Below are positions 46,091 through 58,161 of a stretch of 64,000 nt of DNA, in pieces (positions within the stretch are counted from its first letter, which is position 1; each line of letters begins with the position of its first letter). The notes beneath the pieces were generated by a model. That model did not search any database. It worked only from the letters and a program-made list of their open reading frames with translations, and had not been told where the DNA came from. The stretch is from Ichthyophis bannanicus (taxonomy: Eukaryota > Chordata > Amphibia > Gymnophiona > Ichthyophiidae). The stretch covers positions 200,259,156-200,323,155 of the forward strand of contig CM066037.1 in NCBI GenBank assembly GCA_033557465.1, written 5' to 3'. The position numbers were made by a program, and so were the translations under genes.

Positions 46091-47770
46091 AGAATCATGG
46101 GTAAGAACCTAAGAACATAAGATTTGCCATACTGAGTCATATCAAAGGTCCATCCAGCCCTGTATCCTGTTTCCAACAGTGGTTATTGCAGATCATAAAT
46201 ACCTGGCAGGATCCCAAATGGAAGACAGACTTCCTGCTGCTTATCCCAGGGATTTATTTTATTTATTTATACATACATTTATATACCGCATCTTCCAAGG
46301 TTCAGTTGCGGTTTACAGTTGAACAACACTTAACAAAACAAGTTTGTTTTACAGGGAACGTCATATTATAACAGAACATATCTACAAGGAACATCAAATT
46401 TATATATAGTATATGTGGTCTAAACATTGTAAGATAAAATAGAACAGGTTAACTATATACAGTTTTATGTATATATATACAAGGAGGTGAACGGATATAA
46501 GTTGTGAGATTATCATAAAGCATTGATCTCTCTCAGTCCACTTTAATAATGGTTTTCCTCCAGGAACTTGTCCAAACCTCTTTTGTTGTTGTTAAGTGCT
46601 GTCGAGTCAGAATCGACTCATGGCGACCCTCTGGATAGTTATCCTAAATTGTGTTCGTTCTTGAGTCAGGCGGCTCATTGTTGACAGACTGATACTTGTA
46701 GCTGCTGTTATTGTATCGATCCATCTCATTGCTGGCCTTCCTCTTTTGCGTTTACCTTCTATCTTGCCAAGCATGATGTCTTTCTCTAATTATCTCTCTC
46801 TTCACATGATGTGTCCAAAGTATGAAAGTTGAAGTCTTGTCATCTGAGCTTCTAAAGAAAGCTTAGGTTTGATCTCCTCTAGTCCCGACTGGTTTGTTCT
46901 TCAGGCAGTCCATGGTATACACAGTATTCGCCATCAGCACTATAATTCAAAGGCATCAATTTTCTTCCTGTCTATCTTTTTCACTGTCCAGCTTTCACAT
47001 CCATATGATGTTATTGAAAATACCATGGCTTGAACAAGTCAAATCTTTGTATGGAGAGAGACATCTCTGCTCTTGAGAATCTTATCTAGGTCTTTCATAG
47101 CCATTCTGTCAAGAGCAATGCGTCGTCTGATTTCTTGACTGCTTGTTGCTTCTTAATTGATAGTTGATCCAAGTAGGTTAAAGTTGTTCACGATTTCAAT
47201 TTCTTCTCCTTCAACGATGAACCTGTTGATTATGCCAGTTGTCATGATCTTTGTCTTCTTTACATTAAGGTGCAGGCCCATTTTGAGACTATGTTCTTTG
47301 ATTGTGAGAAGCAAATGTTTCAGATCATCTTCACTTTCAGCCAGTAATGTGGTATCATCAGCATAGCGAAGGTTGTTGATGAGTCTTCCACCAATCTTCA
47401 CACCTCTGTTGTCTTCATACAATCCTGCTTCTCTGATGATTTGTTCTGCATATAAATTAAACAGGTAGGGGGAAAGTATGCAGCCTTGTCTTACACCTTT
47501 GCTTATTTTAAACCATTCTGTTTCTCCTTGATCCGTTCGAACTGTTTCTTCTTGATCAATGTACAGATTGTGCAAGAGTACGATCAGGTGTTCTGGTATA
47601 CCCATGCTTCTTAATGTGGCCCTTTTACACCCAGCTACATTAACAGCTTTTACTACTTCCTCTGGCAACGAATTCCAGAGTTTAATTATGCATTGAGTGA
47701 AAAAATATTTTCTCCTATTAGTCTTAAATGTGATTCCTTGTAGCTTCCTTGAACTTTTAAATGCTTATTC
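46090..47770 (-). mobile_element. CR1 3' end split by a SINE and an RTE LINE
   Basis: The minus-strand CR1 tail starts at about 46,105 (TAAGAACATAAGATTTGCCA). It is interrupted by a SINE-like tail (about 46,255-46,520), continues at 46,530-46,584 (LEENHY-type end), is cut by an RTE LINE (46,585-47,620), and resumes at 47,620-47,770 with KYFFTQCIIKLWNSLPEEVV. Nesting order: CR1 first, then RTE and SINE. Confidence 0.8.
46585..47620 (-). pseudogene. RTE/BovB-type LINE reverse transcriptase fragment
   Basis: The minus-strand frame open from 47,668 to 47,153 includes LHNLYIDQEETVRTDQGET, SKGVRQGCILSPYLFNLYAE, INNLRYADDTTLLAES and LNVKKTKIMTTG. This is the RT palm with the YADD active site, in the form typical of RTE/BovB elements. 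The 3' end (46,590-46,640) carries CTGTCGAGTCAGAATCGACTC and CATGGCGACC, the conserved RTE-type tail. The 5' part (endonuclease) is missing. The first residues of the open frame come from the CR1 host, giving a fortuitous CR1-RTE fusion frame. Confidence 0.85.
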
Positions 47771-48256
47771 AAGGCCAGCTAGTAGTATTTTAACAGACTT
47801 GGTAACCTGGCATATGTCACCTACTGGAAGACGTTGCAGACATTACCAATAAAAACATTCTTACAAAGGCACTTCTAGCTACTTTTCCATATTCCTTGTT
47901 CTCCTCCCATTTGAGGAACTAAAAGTTCCTTCATCCAGGCTTACTCCAGACACCCTCTTCCCATCACCGCTCATGGGTCCATGGCCGTAGCTGCATGAAG
48001 TACAACGGAACATGACATTCCATAGTGTTGCCAGTGTTGGCAGCTCGTGTGCGCACATGCTGTCATCGGCTTCACACCAGAAGCAGCAGCACCACTGCCT
48101 CCAGCACACCCATGCACCACACCTCTCTTCCTCATGGGGCACTTTGGGAAGTGGTAGGTTCCTAAGTGAATTAAAAATTCCTAATCAAGTTAAATTTTGT
48201 AATTGCAAAAATGCTTAAAAATTAATCATTAATAACAAGTTAAATGCCCACCTCTG
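47771..48256. other. Unassigned sequence and right arm of the hAT-type element
   Basis: 47,771-48,140 is unrecognised. From about 48,145 it is AT-rich (TTAAAAATTAATCATTAAT) like the left arm at 19,130-19,220, and it ends with ATGCCCACCTCTG. Confidence 0.5.
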
Positions 48257-48415
48257 CTTTTTAGTAGTAGTTCAAGGTGAGTTATATTCAAGTATAGTCA
48301 GTATTTCCTTATCTCTAGAGGTCTTATAATCTAAATGTTATCTTATTGTAGACAAAATATAGTAGCTTTATCTCTAGGTGCACACTTTTCTGAAAATATT
48401 AACTTTATTTTAAAG

Positions 48416-48517
48416 GAAATTTGACAAAACACATGAAGTCCAAGGCACACAGCAAGAAATGTGTGGATATGGGAGTATCAGTTGGATCAATAGATGAGCA
48501 AGATGCAGAAGAATCTG
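48416..48517 (+). CDS. HIVEP1: Host gene exon: HIVEP1, end of a C2H2 zinc finger of the C-terminal pair
   Basis: A 102-nt exon, phase 1 at both ends. The acceptor is TTTTATTTTAAAG ending at 48,415, with a TATTAAC branch-point-like word at 48,397-48,403. The donor is CTG|GTATGA (48,518). It encodes [16 protein letters not shown] then [18 protein letters not shown]. The first part is the last helix of a C2H2 finger with H-x5-H spacing, as in the ZAS fingers of HIVEP proteins; the cysteines lie on the preceding exon, outside the window or not found. The second part matches HIVEP1 (as I recall the human protein) better than HIVEP2 or HIVEP3. The protein is a nuclear factor binding kappaB-like enhancers. 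No neighbouring exon is seen, so the flanking introns exceed 48 kb and 15 kb. Confidence 0.9.
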
Positions 48518-49184
48518 GTATGACTTTTGAAATATCTGTTACAGAATTTTACAGATGCTGCCCCCTCCCCCTTATGCTATGCCTTTCAAGGTATTCCACC
48601 TCCTCCCCCTCCAGTATAGAGTGGTAACATGTTAGTCAAAAATACTTTTCTCATTGACCATCTGTTGTTAATGCTGGTGCATGCAGACCCTCCTTTCTTA
48701 CCCTTCCTTGCTATGAGTGAGTGTACTGTGGCTTGCAGTTCAGTAGTCATTTTGCTAGGCTTTTCTATGTTTACTTTTAAGAAAAAAGATAAAAACGTTT
48801 TGTAAAATGGCCCATCAGAAACAGGATACTACAAGTGTGATGTGTCTGTAGACATGGGTAAGTCAAAATTTTGTGATTTATGGATTGCAGTGTATGGTCT
48901 ACATGGCTAGCAGATCAGATTTAAATTGTTATCATTCCACAAATTGAGCCAAAGTTTGATTCAGGGCCTTAGGAAAGGATACAGAAAAGGTATTGAAATA
49001 TCTATCCAAAATTCTGATATGGAACAAGTACTTAAATGTATACGAACTACAGGCATATGGTAGAGACACGTACAAACTCAGAGGTAAGAAATAATATACA
49101 ATAAGCAAACATTTGGGGGTTTTTTTAAAGTAGAAAATCTGTTCTAGAATATAGGCCACGAGATTAGATTCCAATAGAGTAGAC
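48518..49184. other. HIVEP1 intron, no further feature
   Basis: Unique-looking sequence with a pyrimidine-rich stretch soon after the donor. No mobile-element motif recognised. Confidence 0.5.
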
Positions 49185-49410
49185 ACCAGAATAATATTAG
49201 AAAATACTTCTTCACACAGAGGGTGTTGGATACATGAAATACACTTTCAATGATGAAGTAGAGATGAAAAAACTAACTGAATTAAAAGAACCATGAGCAC
49301 AGAGGATCCCTAGCTGCAGAGATCAGATGTGGTCTCTGGCACTGTACCAGAAAGTGAACTAAGAAACTAGATGGACCTTATCTTTCTGGTCTATTGTCCT
49401 ACTGTTTCCC
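49185..49410 (+). mobile_element. CR1-family LINE 3' end (second subfamily)
   Basis: The translation has [15 protein letters not shown], followed by non-coding sequence with AGAAACTAGATGGACCTTAT and TTTCTGGTCTATTGTC, the terminal form of another CR1/L3-like subfamily. Only the last ~220 bp are present. Confidence 0.65.
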
Positions 49411-49918
49411 TCGCCTCGCTTCAGGCCTAAGAATGTTTTCCTCCTTGGGCTTGAACACTACTATCCTGGGTGGAGTGAGATTCCTCAGGATCAGTTCAGT
49501 ATCTTCCCCATGCATAGCTGGTAGGAATTCCCACAACTGTGGGGAATCCCTCTGCTCCCTAATTAGGGAAGAGAAATATTATTTACTGGCCAGACTAGAG
49601 TATTCTGATCCTATGGACTTTAAACCAATCCATCAAAGTGATTCAATGTTTGCATTTTCTTCAATTTTGAAAAGAAAGTTTGCGAATTAAAAACATCTGC
49701 CACTTTTCTAAGGGATTCTATTTTTTCAAACCATGCTCAGCTCTCCTCTTCCTTCATGTGTTCATACAGCATTGATTCCTATATATGCCACTGTTTTCTT
49801 TATCAAAATGTCATTAAACTTGTTAGAGGATTTTAGATTTACAGATAAAACACTGCAGTTATGCATGACTGAGGGACATTTGGGTAGTTTATTGATTTGC
49901 TTCAGGTCAGACAGCAGG
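49411..49918. other. HIVEP1 intron, no recognised feature
   Basis: No coding or repeat motif identified by eye. Confidence 0.45.
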
Positions 49919-50109
49919 TATAGTTGTGGTCAACATTATTGGCACCCTTGCATTTTACGTAGTTGTGTACAATATCTTGAGAAATAATTGGAAATATTCT
50001 GTGTATCATCATAATATTTTAATAGTATACTCAAAGATATACAATGGAAAAAAAAGATGCTTGTGCAACGTGGACATTGTCATTTCTGAGAAAAAAACAA
50101 AATATGACC

Positions 50110-51004
<895 letters not shown>

Positions 51005-51005
<1 letters not shown>

Positions 51006-53412
51006 TTATTTTATTAGGACTTTCTATACCACCCTTCAAACATCAGAGTTGTTTACAATATAAAAATCATAAAAAGGGAGAAAAGAACTCCAAATGAAAA
51101 GGGAAAACAGATAGGGGACAAGAGTAGACAAGACACACAGATATACACAAAAATACAAAGATACCCAAATATATACTGTAAGGAACAGGTGCAGGATTGG
51201 CTAGGATTCAATGTTAAAGGCCTGTCGGAAAAGGTGAGTTTTCAAACCAGTCTTACACTGATGGAACGAAAGCTCCTGACCGGAGGTCAAATGAGAGTGA
51301 GTTCCAGAGATCTGGGACACGATAGTAAAAGGCTGATTCTCTGGTTGAGTCATAGTGAGCTTTAGAGACCGAAGGAAGATGAAGACGATTAGCATGAACA
51401 GTGTGAAGAGACCGACTAGCAGAGTCTCGAATAATAAAGGAGGTCAGTGGGAACTCCAGTATGTAAGGCCCTATGGGTGGTAATCAGAATTTTATACTGA
51501 ACACAAAAAGCAATGGAAAGCCACGGGTGACGTGATCGAATCTAGAAGCATGTACAAGGAGCCTGACAGCAGCGTTTTGAACTGTTTGTAATCTTTTGAG
51601 CTGGTAATCAGGAAGGCCTACATAGATGTTACAGTAATCCAGTTGTTTATTCTTTATTTGGAGCTTAATATACCGCCCATAACAAAAGCATCTAAGTGGT
51701 TTACAATAAAACAACAAGCTGCTGAGAAATATAAAGGAGTGCCAATAAAATAGACAGGAGAGGTGAAGGCTACAAGAAACAGCAGACTAGACAGGAGCTA
51801 AAAGGAGAGAACAGGACTAGACAGCGGGGGGTGGGGAGAGGGGGAGGAGGGTGGGGGGATGGTCAAAGGCAGAGCAGAAGAGGTGAGGTTTTAATCTGGC
51901 CTTGAAGGTGTTAAAGGAAGGTTCCAAGCGGAGGGCTGGGGGGAGCGAGTTCCAGAGCCGGGGACCAAGATAATAAAAGGCAGATGAGCAGGTGGATGCC
52001 AGATGGGGATGGGAGGGACATGCGATTAGTGTGAATAGATCTAAGGGAATGGTTTAGAAATAATGAGGTTAAGAAGGAGTGTGGTCAATGAGAAGGAGTC
52101 AAGGAAGGAGCGGAGGGAATGGATTTGACACAAAGAGTAAAAAGAACTTCGAAAAACAGAGCTGTTTTGTTCATGAAATGTGAGACCAGAATCGAGAACC
52201 ACATCCAGATATCTGAAGGAGGGGGAAAGTGGAAGAGAAACACCATCCAGAGTGGGAGAAATAGTCGGAACAGGGAGTTTCTAGTGAACCAGATAACAGC
52301 AATCTTAGAAATATTGCTGATTTTCCTCTCCACTTTGGAGAAACAGGTGTTCATCGGGGTAACATCTGGATGAGAGGATGGGTGTGAAAAGTAAGAGAAG
52401 GATGTTGTCTGCATAGTAGTAGGCAGTGATCCCGGTGTCCTGTATTATGGTGGTAAGAGGGGCAATGAAGATATTGAAGAGAAGTGGGGCAAGAACCAGA
52501 GTTCTGGGAAACACCACAGATAAGAGGATAGGCATTGGAAGTGGAAGAACTAAAGGTGATTGAGAAAAGGAATTGTCAAATAAGAATGAATGAAACCAAG
52601 AGAAGACAGAACCTCGAAGACCCAAGTTATAGAGGCAAGAACAGAGAATAGAATGATCCACTAGATTGAAAGCACAAGAGAGGTTCAGGGAAACTTCAAG
52701 AGTGATATTGCCTTGATCAAAGGTATTGTGAATGTTTCTAAGCAAAGAGGTCAGGATAGTCTCCCTGTGATGGCTAGGATGAAAGTCTAATTGCCTAGGG
52801 TGCAATGTGTTTGTGCCAGTCAGATGAGAGGTAAGTTGTATGAAGACAAGTTTCTCAAGAATCTTAGAGAGGAAGGTGAGGTTGGAGACAGGACGATAGT
52901 TTGAAATAGAAGTCCTATCAAGTGATGGTTTTGGGGGGTTTTTCAGAATAGGGGGAATAGACTCCAGGAATGGTCCCAGAGGAAAGGCTTTTGTTGATCA
53001 TAGTGAGTGCAACAAGAAGAAGTGCCAAAGACGTTGTGGGAAGCCAGGGGGAGTGTAGTGGATCAAGCGAACAGGTCGTTTTTCTAGAGGAGAGAAGAAA
53101 CTTAGAGAAATCACACATTGACGTGGTATTGAAGGCAAACCAGAGATGGGGCAAGCAGGGAGGCCAAGCAAGAGAGAGATATAGTGGGGGAACAAAGAGG
53201 GGGCGGAGAAGGTGGAGAGGAACCAGGAGTCTCTCCACCAGAGAGGAGTCCAGTCTGGATGTCAGATATTTTGCTGGAGAAATAAGCAGCAAGGTGTTCA
53301 GAGGATGGGAAGTCTGTCTGAGTGACCAAAACTGGGGGACGAAGGAGGAAGGAGACTAAAGTTGTTTGGAATGGTTGGAGGATGATTCGATGGATTTGGT
53401 GAAGAAATCTTT
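51005..53412 (-). mobile_element. L2-type LINE inserted in the Tc1 transposase gene
   Basis: The minus-strand frame 52,805-52,305 has NITLEVSLNLSCAFNLVDHS, CLYNLGLRGSVFSWFHSFL, LAPLLFNIFIAPL and YYYADN (active-site YADD-like, last Asp altered). This is L2 reverse transcriptase. 51,717-51,484 has LDYCNIYVGLPDYQLKRLQT and VQNAAVRLLVHASRFDHVT. The 3' end near 51,005-51,060 has the CTATACCACCCTTC/GTTTACAATATAAAA tail. The 5' side starts within upstream coding sequence (53,292-52,918). A SINE tail is nested near 51,640-51,720. It is 5'-truncated and decayed. Confidence 0.85.
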
Positions 53413-53414
53413 TT

Positions 53415-53595
53415 TCACCTGCATGATCTTCGCATGGTAAGTCAAGTGGCAATGCTGAGCAGAAAACTTCTTAATAACACTACGAACTGTAGACATAGGA
53501 ATCCCAAGGTCTTTGGAGATGGCCTTGCACCCCTTTGAAGTTTGATGTTTGGTGATAATGGCTTTTCTGATGGTCTCAGGCAGCTCTCATCTTCA
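53415..53595 (-). pseudogene. Tc1 transposase, N-terminal helix-turn-helix part
   Basis: The minus-strand frame reads ELPETIRKAIITKHQTSKGC and KAISKDLGIPMSTVRSVIKK, the paired-like DNA-binding domain of Tc1 transposases, still open here. It stops where the L2 was inserted. The catalytic part is 2.4 kb away. Confidence 0.85.
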
Positions 53596-53771
53596 CCATT
53601 ATGAAAATGGAGCAGGGAGTGAATGTGGCTATTTTAAACATTAGAGCCATCATTCATTGGTTGATTCAAGTCATGTGAGTACTGACAATTGATCACAGGT
53701 GCATCTAATTTTACTGCAATGAAAATGTGCTTCTTCTGTTCAAACTGATTTAAATTGTTTATAAGGGTACC

Positions 53772-54463
53772 AATAATCATGTCTTAAAATAGAAAAACGT
53801 CAGACCATGCTAATCCCCAAAAATCTATCAAACTTTACAAAATTTCTACTTTTTTGTTGGCGTGTTCGTCATGAAAAGGGGGTCACCATTTTCTCGAGAT
53901 AAACCTTCCTTTTTATTCTCTTTAAAAAGAGCCCAATGCTCTGATAAATATGCAAAAATGCTACAACAGCGCACTACATATAAGCAATTATTGTATGAAC
54001 TTAACTTAGTGATGTAAACTTCATAATCAATAAGCAATCATAGGATTCTGTAATCAAATGTTGATATCCCAGTCCAGTAATGTCAAAAGACATATATATT
54101 GATCAGCCTCAAGAAGGTAATGTGAATCCCCCATCCAAAATGTATCTCCAAAAAGCGTTGCAAACAAAGAATCCCTTCAGTCAAGATCACGACACAGTTT
54201 TGTGTTCAAGCTTCAGGCAATTTTGTAAGCTCTTCCTCAAGCGGTGCTTACTTCAAAAGGGTTCCTTAAACAAAAACCAAGATAAGTTCATACGGTTTGT
54301 CTCGAGAAAATGGTTACCACTTTTCATGACGAACACGCCAGCAAAAAATTAGAAATTTTGTAAAGTTTGATAGATTTTTGGGGATTGCATGGTCTGACTT
54401 TTTTCTATTTTGAGTATTTCTGTAGCTTTAACTAAGAGTTTTTTGTGAGAATAATCATGTCTT
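53772..54463. mobile_element. MITE with ~115-bp terminal inverted repeats, flanked by a 14-bp direct repeat
   Basis: The left arm (about 53,789-53,905) and right arm (about 54,297-54,412) are inverted copies. They share AGTCAGACCATG-like tips, ATCTATCAAACTTTACAAAA, GGCGTGTTCGTCATGAAAAG and CATTTTCTCGAGA. The direct repeat AATAATCATGTCTT is at 53,772-53,785 and 54,450-54,463; 37 bp separate the right arm from its copy. No coding. Superfamily unknown. Confidence 0.75.
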
Positions 54464-55269
54464 GGCAATATCCCAGTTTTTATACTATTTCCTACCATTT
54501 CCTTTTTTAATTGGTCTTGTTTTATTTGATTCCTTTATTGTCCAGGGATGGCACAAGGATTTCTACTGCCCTAGGCAGACCCTCCATACCCCCCCCCCCA
54601 AAAGCCTGTGCCTCCATCCAGCCTGCCATGCTGGCCCCCCACCCCCTTGCTCTAAAGCGGCAGCAGTGACTAAACTGCTGCTTCAGTGCTGCATTGAGCC
54701 TTAAAGTGCCCACACACATGCATGCTCACAGCCTTCCACTCCTGCCCCACCCTCCGATGCAACTTTCTTAGAGGGCAGGCAGGAGCAACAGGCCAGAACC
54801 GTGTGCAGGTGCATGAGCGTTTTAAAGCCTGCCACGGTGTTGAAGTAGCAGTTCAGCTTCCGCTTCCAGGGGAGTTGGGGTAGTGATGCCACCCACCAGT
54901 GTTTGTCACACCAACTGACCATCTGGTTCACCTAGTGGATGGGCTGGCTCTGTGTGTGTCAGATATGTGTGCCTATATAGTCCAAAGCCATTTCACTGGC
55001 CACTTTTTTATGGAGATATTGGACATTAAGGGGTTGAACTGCAAGAGTGCCAATAATGTTGACCTCAACTGTAAGTGCTGGTACTGAACATTGAACTTGG
55101 ATTTATTGATTTCATTGCATTGTGCTCCAGCTACTAAATCCGTGGTGGTTCTGTTTGTTGAGATGCAACTGTCAATTTTTGAAAACTTAAAAATTCATTA
55201 CAAGATGATGCAACACTGGAATTAAAATGAAATAAGAATACAGAACTATTAGGTTGTGGTTTTTGTTGA
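54464..55269. other. Intron with fragment of an interspersed repeat
   Basis: Near 54,545-54,600 CAGGGATGGCACAAGGATTT and CTGCCCTAGGCAGACCC resemble the repeats at 14,235 and 63,619. Nothing else is assignable. Confidence 0.4.
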
Positions 55270-55950
55270 TGCTTTATAGCTAAGGGGTCTATACTGACAC
55301 AGGAATAGCGGGAATGGACGTCCTGTTGGGATGTCCATCCTCGCTATTCGTACCCCTTGCCGTCCCCGATGATAGCCTCCCCATACGAACAAGGAGTTTG
55401 TACAGGAAGGCTTAGATGGGGGTGGGAGGGGGCGTTGCGGAGGCAGGATGAGGGTGGGCAGTAGGCAGTCCGCGGCCCTGGATATACAGGGTCGATTCTG
55501 AAGTCGGCCCTGTACATCCAGGGCCAGCAGACCGGACGGAATACGGCAGGCCCGGGCAGCGGAGGTGGAGTGAGCGGGTGCAGGGGGTTCCCCGCAGCCT
55601 GACCCTGGCCATGGGAGGCCAGATCGGGGTCAGGCTGTGGGGAAAGGAACAAGTGACCGACGGTCAGGGATCACAGCTCTTGAATGGAGCCTCGATGCCT
55701 TGGCAATGGGATGCCATGGCACAGCGGCTCTATTCAGGAGCCTGACTGAGTTAGCCGGGCAGAGGCCTGTATGTGCTGGCCGATCTGAATCGGGTCCCGG
55801 CCTGCACATACAGGCTCAGACCCGATTCCGATCCCGTGGGGCACGTCTAGCCCCCGCACGATCAGAATCAGGTCTGCCTCTGTGCGTTCTGCTTCTGATC
55901 CGGCGCACAGGGGCCTGAGCGGCCAACTTGGAATGTGCCTCTAAGCAAAT
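55270..55950. repeat. GC-rich repeat with internal inverted segments
   Basis: Short inverted pairs such as GCCCTGGATATACAGGG/CCCTGTACATCCAGGGC (55,475-55,526) and CCTGTATGTGCTGGCC with CGGCCTGCACATACAGG (55,766-55,814). The region at 57,020-57,715 is similar in style. Probably an unclassified DNA element; no gene. Confidence 0.45.
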
Positions 55951-56741
55951 TGTGACCTTTATTCTTAGGTAACAATCTGATAAGATTTAAAACATTGCAG
56001 TATAAAATTATGGCAAAAACAACTGAAAACTAGGCTATGGTTTTGTGAGAATTTGCCATTTTCATATCCTGATACACAATAAATATGCTTACTTTTACTG
56101 CTTAAGTGCTGCTATTTGGGTCTGAGTGACTATTCGTATTTTCTCCTTTTCTGAAAACCTTTGACAGATGAGGATTTTAATAGATGCTCATTAGTACTAC
56201 TATCAACAATAAGACAGAGCACTGTACTCATATCATCTTTGAACTTCAGCATTATTTTCTTGTGCTTTTCTCTGTTATGGTATGCGCTGGCTCGTTTTCT
56301 TTGATTTTGGCTTATTTGATGTTAGCAATAAACAGTTTATTAGATTGCAGAGGTGGCCTGAATAAAAAGATAAAAAGAGGTTGTTGGAAGAAGGTAAAAG
56401 GACAAGAAAGATTAATTCTCTAAAAGCTCATGGCAAGCTGCATGAACCTGAACTGTAAGCCACACTCTACAGGGAATGTGAATCACTGTTCATAACTTGC
56501 ATAACACTAAATATTTTGAGGGCAGTTCTCAAAACATGTGGAGTTTAAATTAATTTGTTTGAGTAGAAAAAAGTTAGGCTATACATTAAACATGAAAATC
56601 ATTTCTTTCATGTGTGTAACAATAATTCTGGGGTTTTTTATTTGCTACTGTGTATCACCACAGTGGGTCTATCTATGAAGGGGAATAATGATCTGAAAGA
56701 GCTACATTTACTAAAGTGCACTATTGTGTTGGTGCACATTT
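55951..56741. other. HIVEP1 intron, no recognised feature
   Basis: AT-rich. A possible acceptor at 56,167 was considered and rejected (see rejected items). Confidence 0.45.
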
Positions 56742-57795
56742 GGGCATGTTTACTAAGTTGCATGTGGGCAATGTGCAATGGGGCCACCAAATTAGTGCAG
56801 AGATCTGCTCTAATATTTGGGCAGCTGCGCATCCGTCGCCCTGCCAATAGTGAGATGCTAACGTGCAGCATCGTGCTAACTGGCACACAGATGCACTTAA
56901 CACTACCCATTAAGGTGGCATTAAGTGCACCCGTGCATGTTCGTAGTTAGTGTGCCCTCAGAATGCTCATGCTAACCGTGATCTTCCATCATCACTCACA
57001 TTCTGCCCCCAATCTGCCCTATTCATGCACGTGGAGGCCAATTCAGACAGGGGCACGTCCGGGCTGTCTGGATGTCCAAAAAATGGACAGGGGCGATGTG
57101 TACCCGATTCTGCAACCGTGGGAGCTATATGTTTGCGCACTTGCAGAATCTGGGTACTTAGACAGCCTGGCGTGCCCCTGATTATGCCACGGGAAACATA
57201 CAGGCCACTGCCCGTCCAGCCCTCCCAATGCTCTGGCTGGTGTGCTGGTGCCATGACGTCCTGTCACCATAGTACTTGCATGCCCAGCCGGAGGACCTGG
57301 ATCACCAGACCCCGAACTGCCCCTTCACCCCGCTACCCGACCCCCGTCATATGCTCCCATGGCTAGGGTCAGGCAGCCTTTGCATTCCTGCAGTAGTGCG
57401 AAGAGTTCAAGGGAGCTGCAGGCCTCAATCAATAAGGTGCCTGGCACTTATTTCACCTTTGAGGTGGAATAAGCTAGGCATCCAAGTGGCTGCCATTGGA
57501 CGTACAGGGCCCTGACCTGAATAAGCCCTGTATGTCTGGGTGCTTTGGCCCACCCCCGTTCAGTGCTCCCTGCACAATGGCCCTGTATATGCAAGGAGCA
57601 GGAAGATCTGAATACAGTTCCAGGACTAAACGGGGGTTGGCTGTCCAACCCCACTATGCCCGGATCAGAATCGACCCCTAACTGTTTAGCATCGGATTTT
57701 TTTTGTACAGGCCCCGTACTAAATTTTAGTGTGGCCTGCTCACTGTGCACTGAATTCTTGGTGATAGCATTTAATGAAGTTTAGTAAATATGCCC
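56742..57795. mobile_element. 1.05-kb element with GGGCATGTTTACTAA ends
   Basis: The left tip GGGCATGTTTACTAAGTTGC and right tip GAAGTTTAGTAAATATGCCC are inverted copies of the Harbinger-like terminus. The interior is GC-rich with no transposase. The target duplication is unclear. Confidence 0.6.
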
Positions 57796-58161
57796 TATTA
57801 GTAAATAGGTGTCACTGCATAAAATGGAACCTGCAGTAAATAATACTTTTATTTCTCTTTATTTCTGAATGGGACATACGCTAGCAGATTGTATAAAACA
57901 AAAAATGCAAGAATCTTATACCAAGCAATATGAGCAATACCAAGCAATACTTTCAATCACAATGATACACCTGTAAAGATATCTTATCTATCAATACTCC
58001 CTCCCATCCCAGTTTTTCATTTGAATCCCCCAACCACTCAGACTCCATTCATTCCTATCACATCCCTTCTCAGCATTAATTACCTTCTATTCACTCCAAC
58101 ACTTACTCTACATCTATCCACAAAGTATCCATATCGCAGCTGCTATGCCACCTCCAGACTC
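57796..58161. other. Intron, no recognised feature
   Basis: AT- and CT-rich spacer between two elements. Confidence 0.45.

Larger units (their letters stand above)
19110..48264. mobile_element. hAT-type element expanded to 29 kb by nested insertions (TSD CTTTTTAG)
   Basis: The left end reads CTTTTTAG then TAGAGGTGGGCAT (19,110-19,130). The right end reads ATGCCCACCTCTG then CTTTTTAG (to 48,264). The 8-bp direct repeats are identical, the size made by hAT transposases, and the ends match the common hAT terminus CAGAGGTGGGCA. The element's own sequence is probably only the AT-rich arms (19,118-19,225 and about 48,140-48,256). Between them lie an L1-type fragment, the giant Harbinger-like element, and CR1, RTE and SINE copies. 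The right end is only about 150 bp upstream of the HIVEP1 exon. No hAT transposase is visible. Confidence 0.7.

Noticed and set aside
56167..56300. Possible next HIVEP1 exon after TTTGACAG at 56,160-56,167, giving an Asp-Glu start in the right phase
   Set aside because: Only the first two residues fit the HIVEP1 sequence expected after the 48.4-kb exon; the following residues do not resemble the acidic stretch known there.
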